Origin: Trichococcus patagoniensis
GTDB lineage: Bacteria > Bacillota > Bacilli > Lactobacillales > Aerococcaceae
Length of the DNA stretch: 55,175 nt
Assembly (NCBI RefSeq): GCF_003051085.1
Contig: NZ_QAOM01000021.1
Coordinates: forward strand, 1-55,175
Reading direction: 5' to 3'
This document shows, one piece after another, positions 42,079-48,576 of this stretch; the stretch's first letter is position 1; the number at the start of each line of letters is the position of its first letter. The notes below the pieces were generated by a model. The model saw only the letters and a program-made list of their open reading frames with translations. It had not been told where the DNA came from and did not search any database. The translations under genes were made by a program, and so were the position numbers.

Positions 42079-43035
42079 TCAAGAAACGCGATTCACTGGA
42101 TTGCCTTCCAAAAATGCCTCAACATTATCGATTGCGATATTCAACAAGCGTAATCTGGCTTCAATCGGCGCCCATGCGATATGCGGTGTGATCAAACAAT
42201 TTTTTGCAGTGAACAATGGATTTTCTTCCGTCACTGGTTCTGTCGAAACGACATCCACTGCTGCACCTTGCAACTTGCCGGCATTCAATGCTGCCGCCAG
42301 ATCTTCTTCGACAATCAACGGGCCACGTGATGTGTTGATCAAAATAGCGCTGGATTTCATTTTATCCAAAGCTGCCGCATTAATGATCCCTTCGGTTTCC
42401 GGGAATAACGGGCAATGCAAGGAAACGACATCGGAATGCTCCAACAGCTCATCCAAATCCACGATTTTAGTGTGCTCATTCTCTAATGCTTTATTGGCGA
42501 AGTGATCATAAGCTAACACTTCCATACCGAATGCGATGGCAATTTTTGCCACAGTTTGACCGATGCGGCCAAACCCGATGATACCCATTTTTTTGCCTGC
42601 CAATTCTATCAGCGGATAATCCCAGAAACAAAAATCCCCAGATTCCTGCCAACGGCCTTGTTTGACTGCCTTATCATGTTCACCGATATGATGGCAGACT
42701 TCCAACAACAGTGCAAAAGTAAATTGCGCAACAGCTGTCGTTCCGTAAGTCGGGATATTTGTAACGGTTATACCATGTTCGGTGGCTGCAGCCACATCCA
42801 CAACGTTGTATCCTGTCGCCAAAACCCCTACGTAGCGTATATTCGGACAAGCCGCGAAAATTTCAGCCGTTAATGGCGTTTTATTTGTGAATACAATCGA
42901 AGCATCCCCGATTCGCGAGATAACTTCATCTTTCGGGGTGCGATCATAGATAGCGCATTCCCCGAAATTTTCCAAACGTCCCCAAGAGAGATCGCCTGGA
43001 TTAAGGGTATAACCATCCAATACAACTATTTTCAT
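42079..43035 (-). CDS. D-2-hydroxyacid dehydrogenase, probable hydroxypyruvate/glyoxylate reductase
   Basis: A 318-residue D-isomer-specific 2-hydroxyacid dehydrogenase. The NAD(P)-binding motif is GFGRIGQTVAKIAIAFG (about 152-168). The catalytic Arg is in NTSRGPLI (about 237), Glu is in VVSTEPVTEENPLF (about 266) and His is in ITPHIAWAP (about 284). The expected role is reducing hydroxypyruvate (or glyoxylate) to D-glycerate before glycerate kinase. It takes the place of tartronate semialdehyde reductase (GlxR), which belongs to another family. The ATG 43035 has AAGGAGG upstream; an earlier in-frame start at 43068 is rejected. Confidence 0.9.
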   Translation of the reverse strand: MKIVVLDGYTLNPGDLSWGRLENFGECAIYDRTPKDEVISRIGDASIVFTNKTPLTAEIFAACPNIRYVGVLATGYNVVDVAAATEHGITVTNIPTYGTTAVAQFTFALLLEVCHHIGEHDKAVKQGRWQESGDFCFWDYPLIELAGKKMGIIGFGRIGQTVAKIAIAFGMEVLAYDHFANKALENEHTKIVDLDELLEHSDVVSLHCPLFPETEGIINAAALDKMKSSAILINTSRGPLIVEEDLAAALNAGKLQGAAVDVVSTEPVTEENPLFTAKNCLITPHIAWAPIEARLRLLNIAIDNVEAFLEGNPVNRVS

Positions 43036-43052
43036 TTCGTTTCCTCCTTGTT

Positions 43053-43964
43053 TTATAACAGACTCCACGCCCGGTTCAGCGTACGTTTAGCGTTCGCAAT
43101 GACTACATCTGGATCTTCATCTTGCCATGGCTTCACTTCAAATGATAGCACTGGCGGATTGACACTATCAAAGAATCCTTCAGTTTGCAAGACTCTCAAA
43201 AAATCCAACAATTCCGGCACATCATTTACACTGTTCGGGAAACCGAAGCGTGGGTGTGTATCTCCGAAGGCTTCCGCGCCTTCTTTCAATACACCATTTC
43301 CCATGTGCAGATGCGTGACATAAGGTTTAGTGACTTGGATTGCAAATTTCGAAGTTTCATGTGTTTGCGGAATATGGGACAGATCCATCATCAATCCAAA
43401 ATTATCCACAAGATTCCGCATTTCCGCGGCAAAGAAAGCAGCATAAGGTGCAGGCCCCATCAAAGATTTCTTATCGAGATCATAATCAAAAACTTCTAAA
43501 GTGATGCTCATGTCCTTCTTAGCTGCATATTCACAAATAGTCTTTGTCGTCTTGATCAGTTGACGGAAAGCTTCGTCCTTAGTGATTTCTTCATATTTAC
43601 CAGCAAGGAAAGCTATCCCTTTTGCACCTAAGTATTCCGCTTCATCGATCGAATCGATCAGGATTGCTTCCGCCTTCAATCGTTCCGTCTCATCGATGGC
43701 ATTCGGATTCAAACCAGCTGTCAGTAAGCGTGGTTGCGCGCCATAGCAGACTTTCATATGGCTGGAATCCAGCATTTTTTTGATTGCTACACGATCTTCA
43801 TCCTTCTCGATATGCGAAATTTCGATGGCATCAAAGTAATCATCCACAACTATTTTTTTTACAGTCTCTACAATGTTCCCTTGATCTTTAAAGTTCATCG
43901 CTTGCGGATAGGCCATAAAATGGATCAAGCCGATCTGCAAATATTTATTCATTGGTTCTATCAT
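43053..43964 (-). CDS. TIM-barrel sugar isomerase/epimerase, possible hydroxypyruvate isomerase
   Basis: A 303-residue xylose-isomerase-like TIM barrel. Candidate metal ligands are Glu in ITLEVFDYD (about 152), Asp in LMMDLSHIPQ (about 189), His in YVTHLHMGNG (about 215) and Glu in VLSFEVKPW (about 272). It is longer than the typical 258-residue Hyi. Between gcl and a hydroxyacid dehydrogenase, a tartronate semialdehyde/hydroxypyruvate isomerase role is inferred, not shown. GTAGGG precedes ATG 43964; GTG 43982 is an alternative. The 113 bp separating it from gcl includes a GGCGGCAT...ATGCTGCC pairing that could attenuate transcription. Confidence 0.85.
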   Translation of the reverse strand: MIEPMNKYLQIGLIHFMAYPQAMNFKDQGNIVETVKKIVVDDYFDAIEISHIEKDEDRVAIKKMLDSSHMKVCYGAQPRLLTAGLNPNAIDETERLKAEAILIDSIDEAEYLGAKGIAFLAGKYEEITKDEAFRQLIKTTKTICEYAAKKDMSITLEVFDYDLDKKSLMGPAPYAAFFAAEMRNLVDNFGLMMDLSHIPQTHETSKFAIQVTKPYVTHLHMGNGVLKEGAEAFGDTHPRFGFPNSVNDVPELLDFLRVLQTEGFFDSVNPPVLSFEVKPWQDEDPDVVIANAKRTLNRAWSLL

Positions 43965-44077
43965 GGTTTTCCCTACCTTCACTGTTTTGGTTGATTCCCG
44001 CTTTGCCTATAAAGACGGCAGCATTCCCGCTTGCCGAGTTCCACAAACGGAGATGCCGCCTTCTTGTTGCAGCGATT

Positions 44078-45745
44078 TTATACGAATTCTCTTACAGCCG
44101 CGATGCTTGCGCCCATTGAACAGTCTGTATCTTCGTCACATACGATATCGATAATGTATGGTTTTTTAGAGGCATACGCACGTTCCAAAGCTGGTTTGAT
44201 GTCTTCCGGATTCAAGACACGTTCTGCTTCACAACCGAAGCCTTCCGCAACCTTAACATAATCCATTACACCTTGATTCTCGGGCATATATACTCCGTAG
44301 TCAAAGTCATAGCCATACTTTTGGTTTTGACGGATCAAACCTAAGTAAGCATTGTTGACGATGACAACAACCAACGGGATATCGTTGACTGCCGCAACAG
44401 CGATTTCTTCAACCATGAAAGTAAATCCGAAATCACCCAAAACGGCAACGGTCTTGATTCCCGGCGCTCCAACAGAAGCTCCGATTGCACCAGGGATGTC
44501 AAAGCCTAAAGTACCTGCTCCGCCTGATGGCAAATACTTTCTCGGACGGTTGATATCCTGCAGTTGACCGGACCAAATCTGCGTCAAACCACAGCCGGTT
44601 GTAAACATAACCTCATCACCGAACACTTCATTCATCTCTTGGAATACGCGCTGTGGTTTGATTGGTGTGCTATCGTAGTCAGTTTTTCGCTTCATGTCGA
44701 TACTCAATTGCGGTAATTCCGACACAAGCCCTTTGGCTCCGAACGATTCCATTTTTTTAGCCTCAGACAGCAACGCTTCGATTGCCATTTTCGCATCCGC
44801 TACGATGCCGATTTCAGCCGGGATAATTTTCCCGATTTGGCTCGGTTCGATGTCGATATGGATGAATTTACGGCCTTCCGAATAAACTTTGATATCCCCA
44901 GTATGACGGTCCGTGAAGCGGCAACCGATTCCCAAAACAACATCCGCTTCGCTCAATACTTTGTTTCCAAGCGGGCCACCGCATTGAATACCGGCATGTC
45001 CTGCATTCAATGGATGATTAACCGGGATTCCGCCTTTAGCCATATAGGTAGTAATAACCGGTAGCTGCAACATTTCAGCAAGTTCAACGCATTCGCTTGT
45101 TGCTTCAGAAAGGATGACTCCGCCGCCCATAATCATGACTGGTGCTTTCGCTTCTGAGATCAAACGTAAAGCCGCTTTGATTTTATCTGTTTCTGGCGCT
45201 GGTCTTTCGATTTCATAAGGAACGTAGCTGTCGATGTCAAAGTCAATTTCGGCCATCTGTACATCCAACGGCAAATCAATCAGAATCGGACCTGGTTTGC
45301 CTTCGCGTGCAATCCGGAAGCCTTCACGGAAAATCTCGACGGTATCATTAGGATCCATGACACACCAAGCGCCTTTTGCGATCGGTTTAGCGATCGACAC
45401 GATGTCCACTGATTGAAAAGCATCCTTGTTCAGTTGTGATCTTACGGATTGTCCTGTCAATGCCAAGAATGGAATGGAGTCAATGTTCGCAGTATAAATA
45501 CCCGTAATAAAATTCGTTGCTCCGGGACCGGCTGTACAAGCAGCCACTGCCATTTTCCCGCTGGAACGGTAATAGCCATCTGCTGCGTGGGTACAAGCTT
45601 CTTCGTGTCTCATGACCATGTGTTTGATGGAATCGGATTTCTCCAAATATTTGTAGACTGGGTTGATGCCTGCACCTGGGATTCCGAAAACGTCTTCAAT
45701 TCCTTCTTTTTCCAAAATTTGTACAATCGCTTCTGCTACTAACAT
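44078..45745 (-). CDS. gcl: Glyoxylate carboligase-like ThDP enzyme
   Basis: A 555-residue thiamine-diphosphate enzyme expected to join two glyoxylates into tartronate semialdehyde plus CO2. The ThDP-binding GDFGFTFMVEEIAVAAVNDIPLVVVIVNNAYLGLIRQNQ (about 430-470) is present. AVDIEAIAKP-like FQSVDIVSIAKPIAKGAW, GCRFTDRHTGDIKVYSEGRKFIHIDIEPSQIG and YVKVAEGFGCEAERVLNPEDI resemble E. coli Gcl closely. Unusually, Glu48 in MRHEEACTHAADGY sits where E. coli Gcl has Val51, so the classic catalytic Glu of acetolactate synthases is kept. ATG 45745 has GGAGG upstream. It is divergent from an IclR regulator with operators flanking its TTGACA promoter. Acetolactate synthase is the main alternative. Confidence 0.85.
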   Translation of the reverse strand: MLVAEAIVQILEKEGIEDVFGIPGAGINPVYKYLEKSDSIKHMVMRHEEACTHAADGYYRSSGKMAVAACTAGPGATNFITGIYTANIDSIPFLALTGQSVRSQLNKDAFQSVDIVSIAKPIAKGAWCVMDPNDTVEIFREGFRIAREGKPGPILIDLPLDVQMAEIDFDIDSYVPYEIERPAPETDKIKAALRLISEAKAPVMIMGGGVILSEATSECVELAEMLQLPVITTYMAKGGIPVNHPLNAGHAGIQCGGPLGNKVLSEADVVLGIGCRFTDRHTGDIKVYSEGRKFIHIDIEPSQIGKIIPAEIGIVADAKMAIEALLSEAKKMESFGAKGLVSELPQLSIDMKRKTDYDSTPIKPQRVFQEMNEVFGDEVMFTTGCGLTQIWSGQLQDINRPRKYLPSGGAGTLGFDIPGAIGASVGAPGIKTVAVLGDFGFTFMVEEIAVAAVNDIPLVVVIVNNAYLGLIRQNQKYGYDFDYGVYMPENQGVMDYVKVAEGFGCEAERVLNPEDIKPALERAYASKKPYIIDIVCDEDTDCSMGASIAAVREFV

Positions 45746-45763
45746 ATCATTACCTCCAAGGCA

Positions 45764-45778
45764 TTTCACTCTGTGAAA
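45764..45778. promoter_or_regulatory. Palindromic operator 1 in the gcl leader
   Basis: TTTCAC-TCT-GTGAAA, a perfect 15-bp palindrome with 6-bp arms, about 20 bp before the gcl start codon. A near-identical copy lies at 45850-45864. It is inferred to bind the divergent IclR-family protein. Confidence 0.75.
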
Positions 45779-45803
45779 TTGATTTTTACTTTTGTGTAAC
45801 CAC

Positions 45804-45832
45804 AGTTTAGCAGAGGCTTTTCTCGCTGTCAA
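45804..45832 (-). promoter_or_regulatory. gcl promoter
   Basis: On the minus strand a consensus -35 TTGACA (45827-45832), exactly 17 bp, -10 TAAACT (45804-45809). It lies between the two operator copies. Confidence 0.8.
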
Positions 45833-45849
45833 CAACTTTTGAAATTAAA

Positions 45850-45864
45850 TTTCTCTTAGTGAAA
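45850..45864. promoter_or_regulatory. Palindromic operator 2 in the gcl-iclR divergent region
   Basis: TTTCTC-TTA-GTGAAA, one arm mismatch relative to operator 1. The adjoining GAAATTAAATTTC is itself palindromic. It abuts the iclR -35 at 45871 and lies 18 bp upstream of the gcl -35. Centre-to-centre spacing to operator 1 is 86 bp, about eight helical turns. Confidence 0.7.
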
Positions 45865-45870
45865 TAAAAA

Positions 45871-45899
45871 TTGAGTAATTATGATGGATATGGTAAACT
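45871..45899 (+). promoter_or_regulatory. Promoter of the IclR-family regulator gene
   Basis: TTGAGT (45871-45876), 17 bp, TAAACT (45894-45899), immediately downstream of operator 2, suggesting autoregulation. Confidence 0.75.
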
Positions 45900-45938
45900 G
45901 CAATCAAGAGAAATCCTTTCATGAAGGGGAGAAACAAT

Positions 45939-46715
45939 GTGATCGAAAAAAAAGTCAAAAAAAATCAATCCGTCGAAAAAGTACTGCAGATCATCGAACT
46001 ACTCGTATCCCAAGGTGGTGAAATGCGGCTTCAGGACATCGCGGATCAAGTAAATTCACCCAGCAGCACCGTATTGCGTTATTTAAGCACGTTGCATTCC
46101 TTCGGTTATGTTTACCAAAATGCCGACTCATCAAAATATGCACTCACTTTGAAATTGGCCCAACTAGGCAGCCTGGTGAGTGGACAATATGATATCCGTA
46201 ACTTGGTCCATGATGACTTGGTTGCGTTGTCGAAAGAATTCCAGGAATCTTCCTGTTTGGCTATCGAAGAAGATCACGAAGTGGTTTACATCGATGTCAT
46301 CAACGGGCCGGACAACATGCTGAAGACGATGCAACGGATCGGAAAAAGGGCTCCCTTGCATGCGACCAGCGTCGGAAAAAATATCCTTCAAAACTATACG
46401 GAGACGGAAATCGAGGCTATCCTGAAAGATAAAGGGATGCCGGCATTGACCGCCAAAACCCTCACAACATCCGAAGCTCTTTTCAAAGAGTTGGAAACTG
46501 TCCAGGAAACAGGCGTGGCGATGGATAACGAAGAATGCGAAATCGGAGCCAAATGCATTTCGGTGCCGCTTATCGATTACACCGGAAAAGTCGTGGCAGC
46601 CATCAGCATCAGCGGCCCCGTATTCCGCATGACCGATGAAAAAGTGGAGAAAATTAAAGAGTACATGCTGCGCATGTCAGAGGAAATCTCAAAAAAACTC
46701 GCCTATTCGAAATAA
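45939..46715 (+). CDS. IclR-family regulator of the glyoxylate branch
   Basis: A 258-residue regulator. An N-terminal winged helix-turn-helix (about 8-68, SVEKVLQIIELLVSQGGEMRLQDIADQVNSPSSTVLRYLSTL) is followed by a C-terminal IclR effector domain (about 80-250, with RIGKRAPLHATSVGKNIL and CISVPLIDYTGKVVAAISISGP). IclR homologues such as AllR bind glyoxylate or allantoin-derived effectors; that is a reasonable but unproven guess here. GTG 45939 is chosen because AGGGGAG lies seven bases upstream; ATG 45921 has only a weak site. It faces gcl across paired operators. Confidence 0.9.
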   Translation: MIEKKVKKNQSVEKVLQIIELLVSQGGEMRLQDIADQVNSPSSTVLRYLSTLHSFGYVYQNADSSKYALTLKLAQLGSLVSGQYDIRNLVHDDLVALSKEFQESSCLAIEEDHEVVYIDVINGPDNMLKTMQRIGKRAPLHATSVGKNILQNYTETEIEAILKDKGMPALTAKTLTTSEALFKELETVQETGVAMDNEECEIGAKCISVPLIDYTGKVVAAISISGPVFRMTDEKVEKIKEYMLRMSEEISKKLAYSK

Positions 46716-46770
46716 AAAAATAGCCCATGAGATTCTCCTTTTGAAAAGGAGAATCTCATGGGCTATTTTA
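46714..46770. terminator. Bidirectional terminator between iclR and dhaM
   Basis: AATAGCCCATGAGATTCTCC with its perfect complement flanks a short TTTTGAAAA core. T-rich tails follow on both strands (TATTTTATT on +, ATTTTTTTATT on -). Confidence 0.95.
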
Positions 46771-46784
46771 TTGGATTCAGTTTC

Positions 46785-47159
46785 TCATTTCACTTTCAAT
46801 CCCTGCAATTGTTCGCAGAGATCGTCAAATGGTGTGTCCGCCTGCACCAAAGCCGCTGCCGTATAGGCTCCTTCGACGAAGGCAACATCGCAGATGATGA
46901 GCTTCTTGTCGGTCAGATCGCGCACCAGCTCCAGGTTCATCTTTGCGCTGCCCAAGTCATAGAAGGCCAGGATTTCCGGTTCTTTCATTTTGCCGAGTGC
47001 GCCCATAATTTTATCGAAATCGGTGCCGATGCCGCCGTCTTCCGTTCCGCCCACCGCCTTCACGTTTACATCCTTCGCTGCTTGCTTCAGCAATCTGGCC
47101 AGCCCGTCAGCGAGCTCAGCGACATGCGAAACCAACAAGATGCCGTACTGTTCACTCAT
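46785..47159 (-). CDS. dhaM: DhaM, phosphotransferase subunit of PTS-dependent dihydroxyacetone kinase
   Basis: A 124-residue protein with a single PTS EIIA-mannose-type domain. The phospho-accepting His is about residue 11 in GILLVSHVAELADGL, and GGTEDGGIGTDFDKI (about 37-51) is typical of DhaM. It takes phosphate from HPr and rephosphorylates ADP on DhaL. It lacks the HPr and EI-like extensions of the E. coli protein, as usual in Firmicutes. ATG 47159 overlaps the dhaL stop by 8 bp. The partner DhaK is not in this window. Confidence 0.9.
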   Translation of the reverse strand: MSEQYGILLVSHVAELADGLARLLKQAAKDVNVKAVGGTEDGGIGTDFDKIMGALGKMKEPEILAFYDLGSAKMNLELVRDLTDKKLIICDVAFVEGAYTAAALVQADTPFDDLCEQLQGLKVK

Positions 47160-47739
47160 CGTACACCCCCGCTTCCAGCATCGCTTCAAAGAAATAGCCG
47201 CAGGATGCCGCTCCGGGATCGATATGCCCGTTCAATTGCTCCGAGACATACGCCGCCCGACCTTTCTTCGCCTGAAAATCCTTTGTGCTGATGACATGCT
47301 CATTGATTCTCTCCAACGACAGGCGCTGGTTCCGGATGTCTTCCATGACCGGAATCCAAACATCCACCAAGGTCTTCTCCTTCAGTTCCGCGTGGCCGAC
47401 CTTTTGGATTCCTTCCAGACCACCTGCAAGGCCTCTCAACAGATCAGCACTCTCCTGAAAAGCGCGTGCCATATGCAGAAAGGCTTGCCCGTAGAGAAGA
47501 CCGGCTGTACCGCCGGTCTTCTGGATGAAGGACCAACCGGCCGTTACGAACAGCTCCGGCAAATCGGCAGGCGGCTCCTGCGCCAGTTTGCTCCGCAGCT
47601 CCCTTGCTCCCCGAACCATGTTGGTACCGTGGTCGCCATCCCCGATTGGAGCATCCAACGTGTTCAGATAGTTCTCGTTTTTTTCTAGCTTTTCGATGAA
47701 CAGGCTCAACCATGTTCTGGACGTTTCGACAGTCAACAT
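47152..47739 (-). CDS. dhaL: DhaL, nucleotide-binding subunit of dihydroxyacetone kinase
   Basis: A 195-residue protein binding ADP through Mg ions. The Asp-rich motif DAPIGDGDHGTNM (about 30-42) provides the Mg-coordinating aspartates. GTAGLLYG (about 77-84) and the C-terminal HIDPGAASCGYFF (about 175-187) match DhaL. In PTS-type kinases ADP stays bound and is recharged by DhaM, then passes phosphate to dihydroxyacetone on DhaK. The ATG 47739 gives the family N-terminus MLTVET; starts at 47745 and 47769 are possible. No dhaK lies upstream: the next gene is nagB, beyond a terminator and a cre site. Confidence 0.9.
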   Translation of the reverse strand: MLTVETSRTWLSLFIEKLEKNENYLNTLDAPIGDGDHGTNMVRGARELRSKLAQEPPADLPELFVTAGWSFIQKTGGTAGLLYGQAFLHMARAFQESADLLRGLAGGLEGIQKVGHAELKEKTLVDVWIPVMEDIRNQRLSLERINEHVISTKDFQAKKGRAAYVSEQLNGHIDPGAASCGYFFEAMLEAGVYDE

Positions 47740-47795
47740 TTCCATCACCGCCTTGGATTCCTCAAGCACACGCTTTACATGCTATCTCTGCTTCC

Positions 47796-47812
47796 ATTGT
47801 AACCGTTTTATG
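47796..47812. promoter_or_regulatory. cre-like site upstream of dhaL
   Basis: ATTGTAACCGTTTTAT keeps TGTAANCGNTT of the CcpA consensus. It lies between the nagB terminator and dhaL. Confidence 0.45.
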
Positions 47813-47813
47813 C

Positions 47814-47860
47814 AAAAACGACAATCCGGAGGCTCCTGGAGAATAGCCTGCAGATTGTCG
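47814..47860 (-). terminator. Terminator after nagB
   Basis: CGACAATC...AGGCT and AGCCT...GATTGTCG pair with a three-base internal mismatch, followed on the minus strand by TTTTTGC. Confidence 0.88.
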
Positions 47861-47865
47861 ATTCA

Positions 47866-48573
47866 CTATTTTTTGCTGAGCATTTGCGCCGCTGCTTCAT
47901 CCAGTATCACGGTCACATGCTTATGTGTCTGCAGAACGCTCGCCGGCAACTCTTCCGTGATTGGTCCTTCCAACGCTGCTTTGACGGCAGCGGCTTTTTC
48001 TTTTCCGAAAGCCATCAGGATGATTTTTTTAGCTGATAGAATTGATTGGATCCCCATCGAATAGGCAAAACGCGGGACATCCTTTTCATCTTCAAAGTAG
48101 CGTTTGTTGGAATCGATAGTGGATTGCCACAGTGCCACTTTCTGGGTCCGAGAATCAAAAGAGGTGCCGGGTTCGTTGAAACCGATATGCCCATTCGTAC
48201 CGATGCCAAGAATCTGCACATCGATAGGATGCGCTGCAATGATTTCTTCAAATTGCGCACATTCTTCTGTCTCATCCGACAATCCGTCGAGCAGATAATT
48301 TTTCTTGAAGGGTTTGGCATCGAATAAATGCTCATGCATAAAGTGATGATAGCTGTGTGGACTGTCCTCGGACAATCCCATGTATTCGTCAAGATTGATC
48401 GATGTCATCCCTGAGAAATCAAGATCGCTTTCCCGCATGATGCGGTACAACCTCTCCGGTGTGCTGCCGGTAGCCAACCCGAGCACATTTGCCCCGCTTC
48501 CTATTTCCTCCTGGATTTTTTCGAATGCGCAACGACTAGCTTCTTCTGGATTCGCTTTGATGATTATTTCCAT
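47866..48573 (-). CDS. nagB: Glucosamine-6-phosphate deaminase
   Basis: A 235-residue deaminase, the short Firmicute form lacking the C-terminal allosteric extension of the E. coli enzyme. It converts glucosamine 6-phosphate to fructose 6-phosphate and ammonia. GLATGSTPERLYRIM (about 32-46) binds phosphate; Asp in SINLDEYMGL (about 62) and ILGIGTNGHIGFNEPG (His about 130) are catalytic. It starts three bases after nagA ends, so the two are co-transcribed. A TAGGG ribosome binding site precedes the ATG. Confidence 0.95.
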   Translation of the reverse strand: MEIIIKANPEEASRCAFEKIQEEIGSGANVLGLATGSTPERLYRIMRESDLDFSGMTSINLDEYMGLSEDSPHSYHHFMHEHLFDAKPFKKNYLLDGLSDETEECAQFEEIIAAHPIDVQILGIGTNGHIGFNEPGTSFDSRTQKVALWQSTIDSNKRYFEDEKDVPRFAYSMGIQSILSAKKIILMAFGKEKAAAVKAALEGPITEELPASVLQTHKHVTVILDEAAAQMLSKK

Positions 48574-48576
48574 TAT

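Noticed and set aside
44078-45745. Calling the gcl-like gene a biosynthetic acetolactate synthase
   Set aside because: The kept Glu48 would allow it, but overall motifs, the neighbouring isomerase, dehydrogenase and glycerate kinase, and the IclR context fit glyoxylate carboligase better. I keep it as an alternative.
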